NCBI GenBank assembly: GCA_027605045.1
Contig: JAQFWX010000125.1
Location: 1 to 64,000 of the forward strand
Direction: 5' to 3'
DNA length: 64,000 bases
Source: Phallus indusiatus
Lineage: Eukaryota > Basidiomycota > Agaricomycetes > Phallales > Phallaceae
Part shown: one piece after another, positions 12,201 to 23,380 of the stretch
How the letters are laid out: every line of letters begins with the position of its first letter
Position numbering within the stretch: position 1 is the stretch's first letter
The notes under the pieces: model-generated
What the model was told of the DNA's origin: nothing
Database searches by the model: none
The model's input: only the letters and a program-made list of their open reading frames with translations
Position numbers and translations under genes: made by a program

Positions 12201-14120
12201 CGTATATCGGGCGTGAGATGAGGCGAATGTGACGTTGAAAGCTATTTTGGCACTCAGCATTTCAAAGAGTAGGGGATCATTCAAACCTTCATAATGTGTT
12301 TCTTGGAACAGAACTTTTATCCCAAGGCTGTGGTGGAGGCTGTTTGTTGGGAACAGCGAACGTTCAACGGTCAACAAGCTACATATGAGGTGCGTTTGGA
12401 GCGCCTTCTCAGCCTCAATTGACATTTTATATTAGATTGCCGGTGCTAGAACCGGCGATATTTATCTCACTGATAATCATCTATGGCTTACGACCAACAT
12501 TAGATGGTAAGAATTCGACAGGATCTGAATTATTATCGAATGGCTGATTGTATCCTTGATGCCAGGGCAACTCGTCATATGTACATGTTTCCATTCTCTT
12601 TTAGATTGTCAAGTCGTCCTTAATGCTCCTGCTCAGACTGCATGATGATTGAGGTTGAATCCCAACCCAGGTTCCTGAACGAATTATTCCCATATGTAGG
12701 CAGATTGACAAGGTGCGTGTATTCAAATTGTCAAAACACGTTGAACGCCCGACGTGTTCTTCTAGTATTTAATTCATTTCAGAAACTCGGACTAATTGGC
12801 AATTACCCATGTGAACTTTCCAAAAATTGAGCCCACTCGGTCTCAAGTTTGGCTGGATTTACGCTGTGCAAAGAATGAAATTTCGGCTAAGATTCGTTGC
12901 CAATGGGCGACTTAAGTAGGAAACTCCAACGACGTCGTTTTGGTTTCGTGTATCCACACAGCCTCATTATTAACGAATCACTCGTATGAGGCGGAAAAAG
13001 CTTCCGGCTCCAGGAACGCTGAAATTGCTAGAAGCCAAAGTTGGCACTGATGTCAAATAACTGGTTCGCATGGGCGTTTTCTGAATTTTTAATTTGATAT
13101 GGAATATGTCAATACGCGGCTATGATAGGACTGCCGTTGGGCACAATGTGATTAACCCTTCATATTGGGTTTGGCAACACTAAACGTATAGAGTTAATAA
13201 TTCAGCTGTCAATGATCATTGATATTGGCAATTTTGTCGCCTCCAAACTAGCTACAAACTGAAATGCAGTGTAAGATTATTCTTAGTATCCCGGGATAAT
13301 ATATTAAACGGCACCTCAGGATAGTATCTGACGAAAATAGACAGGTATCGGGGATACTTCTCAAGCGCTCAAAGCCTGCTGTGAATATGATGATTTGCCG
13401 GAGCCGACATGCAAGCATTTTTACACTTTTGACGATTGTTCGTTTTGACTCGCAGAGCATAGTTTGTGTTTGTTTTCAATTGTTTTCTCTTACTCTTGCT
13501 GTCGTGTAAAACTTCAGATTGGAAGCCAAGGTTTGCAGCTTCCAGGTCCAACTATCATAAAAACCACGTTGCATCGTCTCTGACACCTCCTGTACGTGGG
13601 GGTGTATTTTTATTGAATTCAACCTGTATCTCATTCTTCTTTTCTCAGCTCAAATATTAAAGGTATGGATTGTTTACACGCTTTCTGTTTACTAGTGTAC
13701 CTCTTTGCTTGGCCTCACTTTCGTTCTCAATCCCATTTAAACACCCATATAGGTTCAATCTCTGTCGAGGCGACAAATCGATCAGACGATTCGACTATTA
13801 CTTCTAATTACAGTGGGTTTTGTGTAACTCGATTGAGTACTAAGTATCTGTGAATCTGACGTTCACGCCTCGTACAGAGCATCCGACTTTATGTGACTTA
13901 GCTGCACGACCTTGACTCAAAAAGTGTAGTTATACTTACCCTTGTCTCTGTCCATGATCACCTCGCTGACCACGTTTCCACACAAATTTTAGGTCCTCTT
14001 CAACCTTGACCATAATCATCAGATCCCAAAGCACATTTCATATATGTCACATTCTCTCCAGAGGCCGTCGTACATAGTGTCTCAGAGCCACCTTCCGTCT
14101 ATCAAGGACTTGAGCGTTCA
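9219..14120. other. gene-poor AT-rich stretch, nothing identified
   Basis: About 4.9 kb with only short open frames (the longest about 100 codons, near 12.1-12.4 kb on the minus strand). None shows a known motif or convincing splice partners. I found no tRNA, no long repeat and no transposase or reverse transcriptase similarity. HyuA, which might be expected next to HyuB, is not here. Confidence 0.4.
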
Positions 14121-17100
14121 ATGGAATACGGCAAGTATTTAGTTATACGATGGGCTTGTCTATTTTGATTTTGATTTTTCATCTTACCCTCAACTAAATT
14201 CCTGATTTGCTTCACGGACCCGATCATTTCACTCGCTCTCCCGGTGAACATTTGTCGTTCTTAACGTCATGATATATATATAGCCCATTGACGATGGGAA
14301 CTTGGATTTGCCACCTATTAGAGAACCGCTTGTGAAAGAGTCCACTCAGATAAGTGAATCTGCTGGGGGTAATGGACATCCCACAAGGGCTACTAGCAGT
14401 GACAAACCCAGCGCTGGGTGTTGGCCCAGTGAATTACCACCTCAAAGAGGTCCTACTCTAGTCTTTCCAGATGACGATGACGAGGAAGAGGGAGAACAGG
14501 AAGGGGATACGGAGGGAAAAGACAGTGGAAAGGATGACGGGGATGACGATGAACCCGGACAATGTCCTCCTTTAATGGAACAAACTCAGTCGGCTTCTCA
14601 ACCGCGGCTGTTACCTCCCCCGGATTCTAGACCTATCCTCCGCTTGTCGCCCAAATCACTGGCAGAAGGTGGCCCGGAATTGGAGGCACAACAGCACTCA
14701 CTATTACACCAGTATCGTCTTCCGTCTTCATCCTCTACAGACGAACCCACTTCAGCACCACCTGCGTACGTATATCAGACGCCTACTGCACCACAACCGA
14801 GTAGCGGACCTGTGCCGTTCTCGTATAACGTATTGAGGGCACAGCAGGGTGATCTGGTAAATGTCCGCACACCTTCTGCAAGGGCACAGGGCATATTACG
14901 ACCAACTGCCATCATTGAGGACGAAGACGAAAGCCACAAGAGGTATAGATGTGACTGGCCTAACTGTGGGAAAAAGTACGATCGGCCGAGCTCGTTGGAG
15001 GTTCACAAGTATTCGCATACTAGGCAACAACGTATGTATTTGGTCCAGTTGATTGTTCTTCAGGAAATAATAATTGTTTACTTCTTTTTTCCTTGCTTTA
15101 GCTTTCCCATGTCCTGAATCAGATTGCTCCAGAGCGTTTAGCGTCAAGTCAAATATGCTGCGGCACTTCAGATCGCATCCGAAGAGGGCCGGTATGAGTG
15201 CAGCAGATGTTTCGGCTGCTAGTGCTAAGAAGGCTGCTACTATACACGCTGCTTTAGAGAGAGACACAGTTCAAATTCCCAAAGGGAAAGAGAAAGGGAA
15301 AGGGAAAGGGAAAGAGAAGGAAGTGGAACCAAATGGCGAGATGCAAAATAAAGCCAACAACAAAGCCAAATCTAGCGCGGTCACTTCTATTTCAAGTCGG
15401 AAACTTCCGATTTTGACATTAACTCCTGCACCCACTGCATTGCCATCGACATCGACAACTCATCCAGGAACACGTTCTCGTACCACGCTGGATACTGAGT
15501 TGATTGCCAGTCTTTCGTTGTCTGTCGCTAACGTTTTAGAGGTGAACGCTTCTGAAGATTCTCGGGCTGTTTCACTTCCTATCCCAATTTCACCGTCTGC
15601 TTCCCCGTCGCCTTCGCCTCTCCTTTCACCACAGTCAACGTGCTCGTCAGCGCCTACGTCGGCGTCGATTATGTCGATGAGCCTGCTCTCACCTTCCTTC
15701 GCTTCAACTTCTGCACCAGCATCTGTTGTCTTCTCTCCTCCATCGGAGTTATTATCACCCCATTCGATATACTCTCCTAATTCACCGTACTCGGCGCAAT
15801 CACCTCATTCTCCTCCCGTGTCTACAGCTTCTGAAACCGAGAAAGATTCTCAAAAGGAATCAGAAGAGGGTTCAGAACCATCCTTGCATGCTATACCAGA
15901 CTCTGAATATGAGACTAACCTCTCCACATCAAACGTTCCTATTGTAATATCGACCGCAGCGCCCGATCAAACAACGTCACACACTGTGTTAGCCCGTTCG
16001 CCGTCTCCAGAACGTCTTCAGTCGTCTTCATCGGCAGCTCGCTCACCCTCGCCTTGTTCTCCGCAGTTCCGAACACAAACGTTATATCCAGTTTCAGATA
16101 CTCGTAGCTCTCCTCGTGAAGGCTTTCTGCCTTCTGCGTCACCTAATCATACTCGTGGAAAAGGGCTTATTGATACCCAGATAGTATTGGGTACCTCAAG
16201 ACTGAACTCACCTCCACGTTCAATGTCTCCTGGATTGTCTTCATCAGTTCCGAAAGCACGTGGACCATTCCATCGGGCAGATAAACGGAAAAAAGCAACT
16301 GTTGATAACAGTGATAACGATGCGGAACAAGATCATGGTAACTTCCGAAGGACAGACAAACAAACTTCAATCTCTCATAAGGGAGTTTCCGAAAAACCAC
16401 AGTCGGAATCAGCTACAATGAAGGAGAAAATTTCGGAGGAAGGCTGTTGGCCGGCGCCGCCCAGACCCGCCGTCAGTTTTCAGAAAACCTTTGTTAGCAC
16501 GATGCAACCAGAGTCAAGCGCGGCGAAGGATAAAGTTTCGGAGGAGGGCTGTTGGCCGGAGCCGCCCAGACCCGCTGTCAATTTTCAGAGAGCCTTTGTT
16601 GGCACGATGCAACCAGAGTCAAGTGCGATGAAGGACAATGTTTCGAAGCAAGACCGTCGGCCAACGCCATCCAACCCCGTTGTCGATCCTCAGAGAGCCC
16701 TTGTTGGCATGATGCAAGCAGGGTCAGGTACAACGGTGAAGGAAGTTATAGGTCAAACTTCGCCTTTATTACCATCTGCGTCTAAGCCCGCTGGAGACGT
16801 CCATGAGGTTTCCGAGAATGCTTCGTCAGCTGAACCAAGTGTGATAACAAAGCCAAGCTTTCCATTACATTCCACTACCCCTGGATCTCGTTCGGCTTCT
16901 CCTGTGGAGATGTTTTCATTTCGAGTCCTGAAGGTGCATTCGTCTTCATCACATCATTCAAATAAACGAAGGAGAATAGAGAGTGGCATGAATGACGATA
17001 GAGCCAAGAACTCGGCAGATCAAGACCATCGGTCGGCTATTGTTCCTCATGGAAGAGCGACAGACACAGATTGCGAGATTTGGCCACCTCCACCTAAACC

Positions 17101-17746
17101 TACTAGGGACCTTCAGAACTTTCTCGTCAATAATCTGTCAACAGATTCCAGTTCTAGGACTAGCGACAGGAGCAAGTCACCATTTATCTCAGAATCGCAT
17201 TCATTACATCATTTGAGCACAAAGGGAACATCAGTTAGTAATGCTGGTGACGACGGAACGGGAGGAACTTCAGAGGGAACCTCCAGACCCTCTACGTCCA
17301 AACGAATTGATGATCGCTCAAGAGATGTTATTGAAACTCTTGCACAGCGATCGGCTTCGCCTGCCTCAAAAACTTCACATTTTGTACCTGTTTTTACAAA
17401 AAGACCACTCTCAACTTCTCATGTTCTTGAATCCGAAGCTCACTTGCGCTCAGTTCCCCATTCAGATGATGGAGAGTCGCAGCAAGACAAGGGTTTTTGG
17501 CCGAAAGACCCTGCCCCGCAAACAAGGGATTTCTTCAAAGCACGTTGGTTTGAGGACGAAGTTGAAGGTGAAGAGGATCCTGGTGGTGGTGGCGGTGGCG
17601 GAAACGAGATGGAAGTAGAGGAAGTTAATGAAGGCAAGAAACAAGCCGCCTTAGCCTTTGACCCCATGGGTAGGTCTTTCAGTCTTAAACCTGGTCTTGT
17701 GGAAGAGATAGAAAAACAAAAAGGATTAAAAAGGATGGAAACATGA
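14121..17746 (+). CDS. C2H2 zinc-finger regulator with tandem WPxPP repeats
   Basis: Putative nuclear transcription factor of about 1140 aa. Exon 1 (14121-14141) is a weak call. The main frame opens after a TATATATAG acceptor ending at 14283, runs to 15031, is interrupted by a 70-nt GT-AG intron, and resumes at 15102. Two adjacent fingers flank that intron: YRCDWPNCGKKYDRPSSLEV, closing with H-x4-H, and FPCPESDCSRAF with VKSNMLRHFRSH (C-x4-C-x12-H-x3-H). Upstream are LPPIREPL and an acidic run of about 30 residues. Downstream are a GKEKGKGKGKEKE basic tract, long Ser/Pro-rich low-complexity sequence, three 35-residue tandem repeats (16407-16721), two further diverged copies of their core motif, and a seven-Gly run near the C-terminus. 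It is paralogous to the gene at 22.4-23.4 kb. Target genes cannot be inferred. Confidence 0.85.
15284..15324 (+). repeat. GGGAAA-type short tandem repeat inside coding sequence
   Basis: A purine-rich run of GGGAAAGAGAAA-like units encodes alternating Gly-Lys-Glu residues just after the second zinc finger of the C2H2 gene. Such a basic tract could act as a nuclear localisation signal (inference), and the length is likely to vary between strains. Confidence 0.7.
16407..16721 (+). repeat. three 105-bp tandem repeats in the C2H2 gene
   Basis: Equivalent bases recur at 16442, 16547 and 16652, an exact 105-bp (35-codon) period that keeps frame. Copies 1 and 2 are nearly identical (core EEGCWPAPPRPAVSFQ versus EEGCWPEPPRPAVNFQ). 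Copy 3 has drifted (KQDRRPTPSNPVVDPQ). Confidence 0.9.
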
Positions 17747-20700
17747 GCAATATTCATCCAATTGATTCAGGACTGAAGGACAAATGAGTTGCAAGTAGAC
17801 CGTTGTTCACCCGTATGTACATCACTTTCTAGTACGGTGATACCTTTAGTAGGATCAATGATGAATTGAAGAGATAATAATTTAGATATCGACGTATGTA
17901 TTACTAGGCCAAAAAAGAGTAGATAATGAAGAAGGCCTGGAGTTACATGTTAGGCAGGATTGGGTCTAGTTCAATAAGCTCAAGTTTATTTTTATTAATA
18001 ACTCATACTTTATTTGATTCTGGATACAGTTGTCAATCTACGTTGCAGTGATTGCGGGAAAAATAAAAAGGTTTCAAGATTAATTGTTTAGTCTCTGAAT
18101 ACGAATGGAACTGGATTCCTTCAACTGATCCCGTTGACCTGACTGAGCATGGAAACCAGACCTTCGTCTTCATAGCTGCTTGTAATATTCGTTGGAAGGG
18201 AAATTTCATTATAGACAGTGAGTATTATACTTTTTTTGTATTATACTAGCATTGTCAAGATAGGTTTCGCTGCCCCAGGTCACCACGCGTGATTCACCAG
18301 CTGTCCGTGAATGCTGTCAGATGGACTATGTCCAAACACATTACAGACTTTAGGTTTCGCTGTTTTCGAGGATGCCAAGGTTTGAATATTATCCGATCTG
18401 AATTATGAGAAGAAATCAATACTCTGCTCATAACTTCCAACCCCTTGAAGATCGGTTATTTATGTTTTTATGGTACGTCTCCAAGATTCCCTCTTATAGT
18501 ATCGGTTAACAATACGGCCTCCATAAATGTCGGGATTCATCGGCTGGTGCAACAGGTAACCGTAAGACTCCGTTTCTAATTTTTTCCAAATTAATATGAA
18601 TTCCCGGTATAAAGTGCCATTCGGTCCGATCGATGGGACAAATCTGTAGAGAAAGAAATGTTCAAAAGATACGAGCTCGCGAGATGAGCTTGAAGCTCAA
18701 CCCCCCGATGATTCGTCATGAAATAACACCGCAGTAAATTATGATGGAGACGGCTAGCTTGAAGGAGTCATAGGCGGAGTTGAGGGAAAGCTGGATTTTT
18801 GATTTGTGAAAAGAGGATCAAGTTGGCTGAGATGGGAAGACCTTTGCAGCTCAAGTCGATTTCCAATCGCATTGAACACTGCCTTTATGTAAAAACCCGG
18901 CTTCAAGTGGGACCCAAATTATGATGAATTTACATAAAGATAGCAGAATGTTTTGTAATTTATGGAAAAGATCTTGACGTCTTGTGTTATTCGTCTGCGT
19001 CTTGCGTATATGCCAGCCGCGGCTCGAAGGAATCGTTTTTCCTAGTTGCCGGATTATTCGCGAATTCTCGAGATGTGTCCGTTGTTACACCCGAGAAGCA
19101 TCATTAAGGAACTTGATAAAAAGAAAGAAAGCAAAAAAAAAAAACAAAGGAAGGAGAGAACCAAAAGTTAGCCTAGAGTGGAGCCAAGCGTGATTCATTG
19201 GATCACTTCCGTCCTTCATCGAGAAGAAATTTGAAGCAACCGTAATAAATTCCAAAAGTTGAGGAAGCCACATTTGTACCTCCATAAAACAGGCATATAT
19301 GTCAGTATTTGATTGCTGCATCCGGAGATTTTAAAGGCCATATCACTGGGATGGACATCCGGAACCAACGAAGATCATAGGAACAGCATGACTTATACTA
19401 AATATTTATAGTAGTAGTCATCTTTGGTCCAAGATTGATTGGTTGCATCAGCTGAGATTTGACTCAGAACTTATCATAGTGAACTTAAACATACATTCTT
19501 TTGTTAGTGCACGACTCAAGCCGCTACCAGTTCAAGTCGAGCATCAGACTTACATATTTGCGTGCTTGAAGGTTTGGGGTACATATGAAGTGACCGACAC
19601 TACGTGTCATGATCATAGGAGTGTTTGAAGATGTTTTATGGTTGATGGTTACTAGTGGTTACAAAAAAAATTTTGATATCCTTATCGTTGATCTTCTTGA
19701 GAAAACCCTCGACACCCGCATTAGAGACATTTAGCACACTATCACAGTGTGTAGCCGCGGCTGAGACGTCACTCGGCTCTACATCCACCGTATTTCAAGC
19801 CACAGGCTCTTTTTTTTTTCTTAAGGGGATCGAGGGAATCAATCACAGCATTTTATCAATTGCATATATGCGGGAAGGTTCCCCCTTGAGATGTTGCACC
19901 ATAAATACCATGTGAGCATGACTTGAATTCTTTCTGATACCTAATTATTTACTCAATTATATTTACAAAACAAAAGGAGTTGATGTGATGTCTTCAAAAT
20001 AGAAGTATGGAAGCCTTCTAAGTATCACTTGATGTTGATACATACTACTAACTGTTCTCAAACCGCCTTGGATATTGATGACATGTTAGTCCCGAGCGCA
20101 GGAATGAACGATTTGAATAATGAAAAACTACAATGAAACATGTCTATCAACCATCAACTGATATATAATAAAAGCCTTTCCACGACGATGAGTGTCTGAC
20201 TTTAATTGGTCATCTGGTAGCTTCTGCTGGGCAAACCTCGCGGCAATCAAATTCAAGGTGAAGTACATAAATACCCCGGAGGGTATTTCAAAGACGTTCA
20301 ATCTTATATACATACCCTTGTTCAAACTCAAGATCTATATCTGTATAACGTTGATTACAGGGTTACTGCATGATACCCAACCGGAAGAAGATCTAGTTGT
20401 TGATGTTTTAATAAAAGATGACAGCACTCGTTTCCCAATTCAAATTGAGTTTATAACACCCTGAATTTTACATCGCTTCATTTACTATTTTGAAATACCT
20501 AAATTTGTATTTTTATCGTGAATTTAGACAGACCAACTTTCTAATGATATAGAAGAGCTTGAGCCATTATCAACGCTGATTCGAAATATTCAGCCTGATC
20601 CAAATATATTAATGATGATAGAGGCATTATTACAAGGTTTTGATCAGAAACATAGCTGAGTTGACTGCAGCAACATTGTTTTTCGAGCCATTCTATCGTG

Positions 20701-22349
20701 TGATAATTTTAGACTCAACTTGAAGGTGTCATTATATAGCTGCTTATTATGTGGCGAAATCATCAAGATGAAAGTTGCCTCGGAAAGAAATCAAGATGCG
20801 ACTTACCTCAGTAAGATCTGATCGAACGGAAATTGAGATGGGACGTCGATTATTCGATTGTTAGTACGTACATACTGGCTTTAGATTTCTTGGTATGCAA
20901 AATAAGGAGGATTTAATTTGCTAAGGGGACACTTTTTAAGGAGAATCATTATCGGTTAGTGTTCCACGACATCAATTAGTGTGTTGATAAAAATAAACGA
21001 GGGTCCGGAGTCCCACGAGAGCATTGTGAGTCTGAGGACAAGGTACCGCCCAGCTGACAGGATTTACGATCAAGACGCGAGTCCAACTATGACAACCGGG
21101 TGATACGCAGTATATCAACCGTGCCATACGGAGGTGTAGATCAACGCACTGTTAACGGGATATGTCTTCTTGTAAGGGGAGATGCCCTAACCTAGATATA
21201 ATATCAATTTAAATTATCGTTCCCTGCTGAAAATCCGATTCAGAGGCAAGGCGATTCACAGCTCGATCAATCAAGATTGAGAAGATGTAATGACAGACCA
21301 AATACACGATCAGTTTTGCAATGTACACTGGTCAAGAAGTTGATTTTGTTATCGTGACCGTGTTCTACTACAGGCCATCAGACTGCCTGATCAAATAAAG
21401 GATCCGTCTCAAGAGCTACGAAGACTTGGGTATAGAATGCTCAAAGAAGAACAGCAATCGCAAAAATTGATGATCTTTAACGCGTTGAAGTAGTGGAAAT
21501 ATGAAATGCCGCCACAATACCACGTGGAAGAGACTTGCACGGACAAAACGGCATGTATGCGATTCGCGCTCGGAAGATGTAGCGGGTATAAAAACCATGA
21601 CACGGCGAATTGTCGGAGTGCCGTAAAATTTGCAAGGACAGGAAATAATTGTCTTTGTCTTAAGTACTAATATTCTGTGTTCTTTATTTAACTCAATCAT
21701 CACATGAGTTGCTCACAATGTAAATATGCTACATTGACAATACCATGGATTTCCAAACCTCGGATGTGGGCGATGACACTGAGACCGATGTTTTACGACA
21801 AATTTCGAGATATCTGTGGCAACTACATATAACTTGTATATCAAAAGTAAGGTTCAATAACAGTGCTCAAAATCAAATATTGTTCTGTACGCTGAAATTA
21901 AATCGGGCTGCTCCGTTAAACTGATTTTGAAATTCGTAATTGATTAAGCTTCAGTTTGACGACTTGCCGCCGCACGCAAGGATAACCACTGCACTTCAAT
22001 ACGCTTTGCTAATGACGTTGTAGGTTCTCGGTGAAAAATTCTCTCCATCAATGAATACTATTAGTCAAAATGACTCAGAAGGCAACGAACTACGTAAATG
22101 TCTCTATAAGAAAATGTAATACAATAGGGTATCAAAAGGCCACGATACATAGTTTTGATGCGTATATACAATGATGGATTAGAGGAAGAAAATAGGTGAA
22201 TAACTTAGTCAGATTAAATACGATTCATTGACCATTATACATATCTTTACTCCATTAGGAACACACAATTACATTCCGGTCCTTTGTAATGTAACTGAAC
22301 TTTGAACCGTTCTGGATGTGTTTGTCCTCGGCTCTTTTTCCTACCATAT
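17747..22349. other. gene-poor stretch between convergent C2H2 genes
   Basis: About 4.6 kb separate the 3' ends of the two C2H2 paralogues. The sequence is AT-rich with scattered short open frames (none above 95 codons) and no recognised domain. There are no LTR-like termini or RT motifs. A long A-run lies near 19131-19144. Confidence 0.4.
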
Positions 22350-23380
22350 TTATGAGTAATAGCCGGTGCTTCTGGTTGGTGGATGTGAAAATGATCCTCC
22401 CGACGAACCCAAACTTTCCTGGCCGGCAGATGTCCAGGCACCTCTTTGGTCGGCTTGATGAGGCTCGGAAGGAGGAAAAGAGCCCAATTCTTGCCCATTT
22501 GGACCGAGATCCGACCTTTCGTGAGATCTCCAATGTCGTAGCATGTTTGATTTCACATTGAAAGTACGCGCGCAGCCCGGCCATTCACAAGTATATGCTG
22601 TACAAAGTTTGTTAGCCAGATAAGGCGACCTAATTAATTGCTCAATGGCTTACGTTGTGCTCCAGTATGGGTTCGAATATGTACCTTAGTCATGAACCAA
22701 GAGTAAGCCTCAACTGAGAATCCAAATCAGTAAACGACAAGGGATGGTCTTACCTGTAAACTACTGGGTCTATCGAAACGTTTCCCGCAATAATCACATT
22801 TATACCGTTTGTCAGGATCAAAATCCTCCGGAGGTATGTAAGTGGACGAGAGTTTCGACTAATTAATGTCCTAAGTAATGTTACGTTTATTATCAATGAC
22901 GACATACCGATGCAGGGGTTGGTAGGGTCCGGTCTCCCGTCCTGTTCGTGGAACTAGAGCCTCCGTGTCTGTTGTCTGATACCGAATAGCCCGCGTGTGG
23001 ACCCGAAAGGCTTGAACTACGAGCACGTAGATGTGACGAAGAATCATAATATGATGGCCCGTCCGCGTGTCCACGGCCGGAAAATGGTGGAAGGTTTACT
23101 GTGTGTTGCGACTTTCGATGCGTATTGTAAGCGCCGACACTGGACGTATGATACATTGAATTTTTCACCTTTGGATTCCGTCCGTAACCCTGAGCCGAGC
23201 TAGGAGGCATTTGCTGAGATTCTTCTAACGCTGGAACAAAGCGTTGTTTTAGGAAGACTACTAATAGACAAAAAGTGCAGAAGACTCGCCTCTAAAGAGA
23301 TCTCGAATCGGGGGTAATCGTCTATCCTCCGACGAACGACCTTCATCCTTTGAACTCGAATAATGGCTTTGCTGAGACAT
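22350..23380 (-). CDS. small C2H2 zinc-finger protein, paralogue of the 14-17 kb gene
   Basis: Five exons: 23380-23290, 23230-22908, 22858-22754, 22684-22654 and 22597-22350. The N-terminus MSQQSHYSSSKDEGRSSEDR leads into LPPIRDLF, close to LPPIREPL of the larger paralogue. The middle is Ser/Gly-rich. Finger 1 is YKCDYCGKRFDRPSSLQVH with IRTH (C-x2-C-x12-H-x3-H), split between exons 3 and 4. Finger 2 is YTCEWPGCARTF with VKSNMLRHWRSH (C-x4-C-x12-H-x3-H), entirely in the last exon. The first intron is GC-AG (donor GCGAGT from 23289), since a GT donor at that point breaks the frame. The other introns are GT-AG with phases that fit. The size (about 265 aa) and paired fingers suggest a DNA-binding regulator; its targets are unknown. 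Confidence 0.87.

Noticed and set aside
22255..22584. Alternative minus-strand frame of 109 codons overlapping the last exon of the small C2H2 gene
   Set aside because: The second zinc finger lies in the other frame, and the splice phase supports that one.
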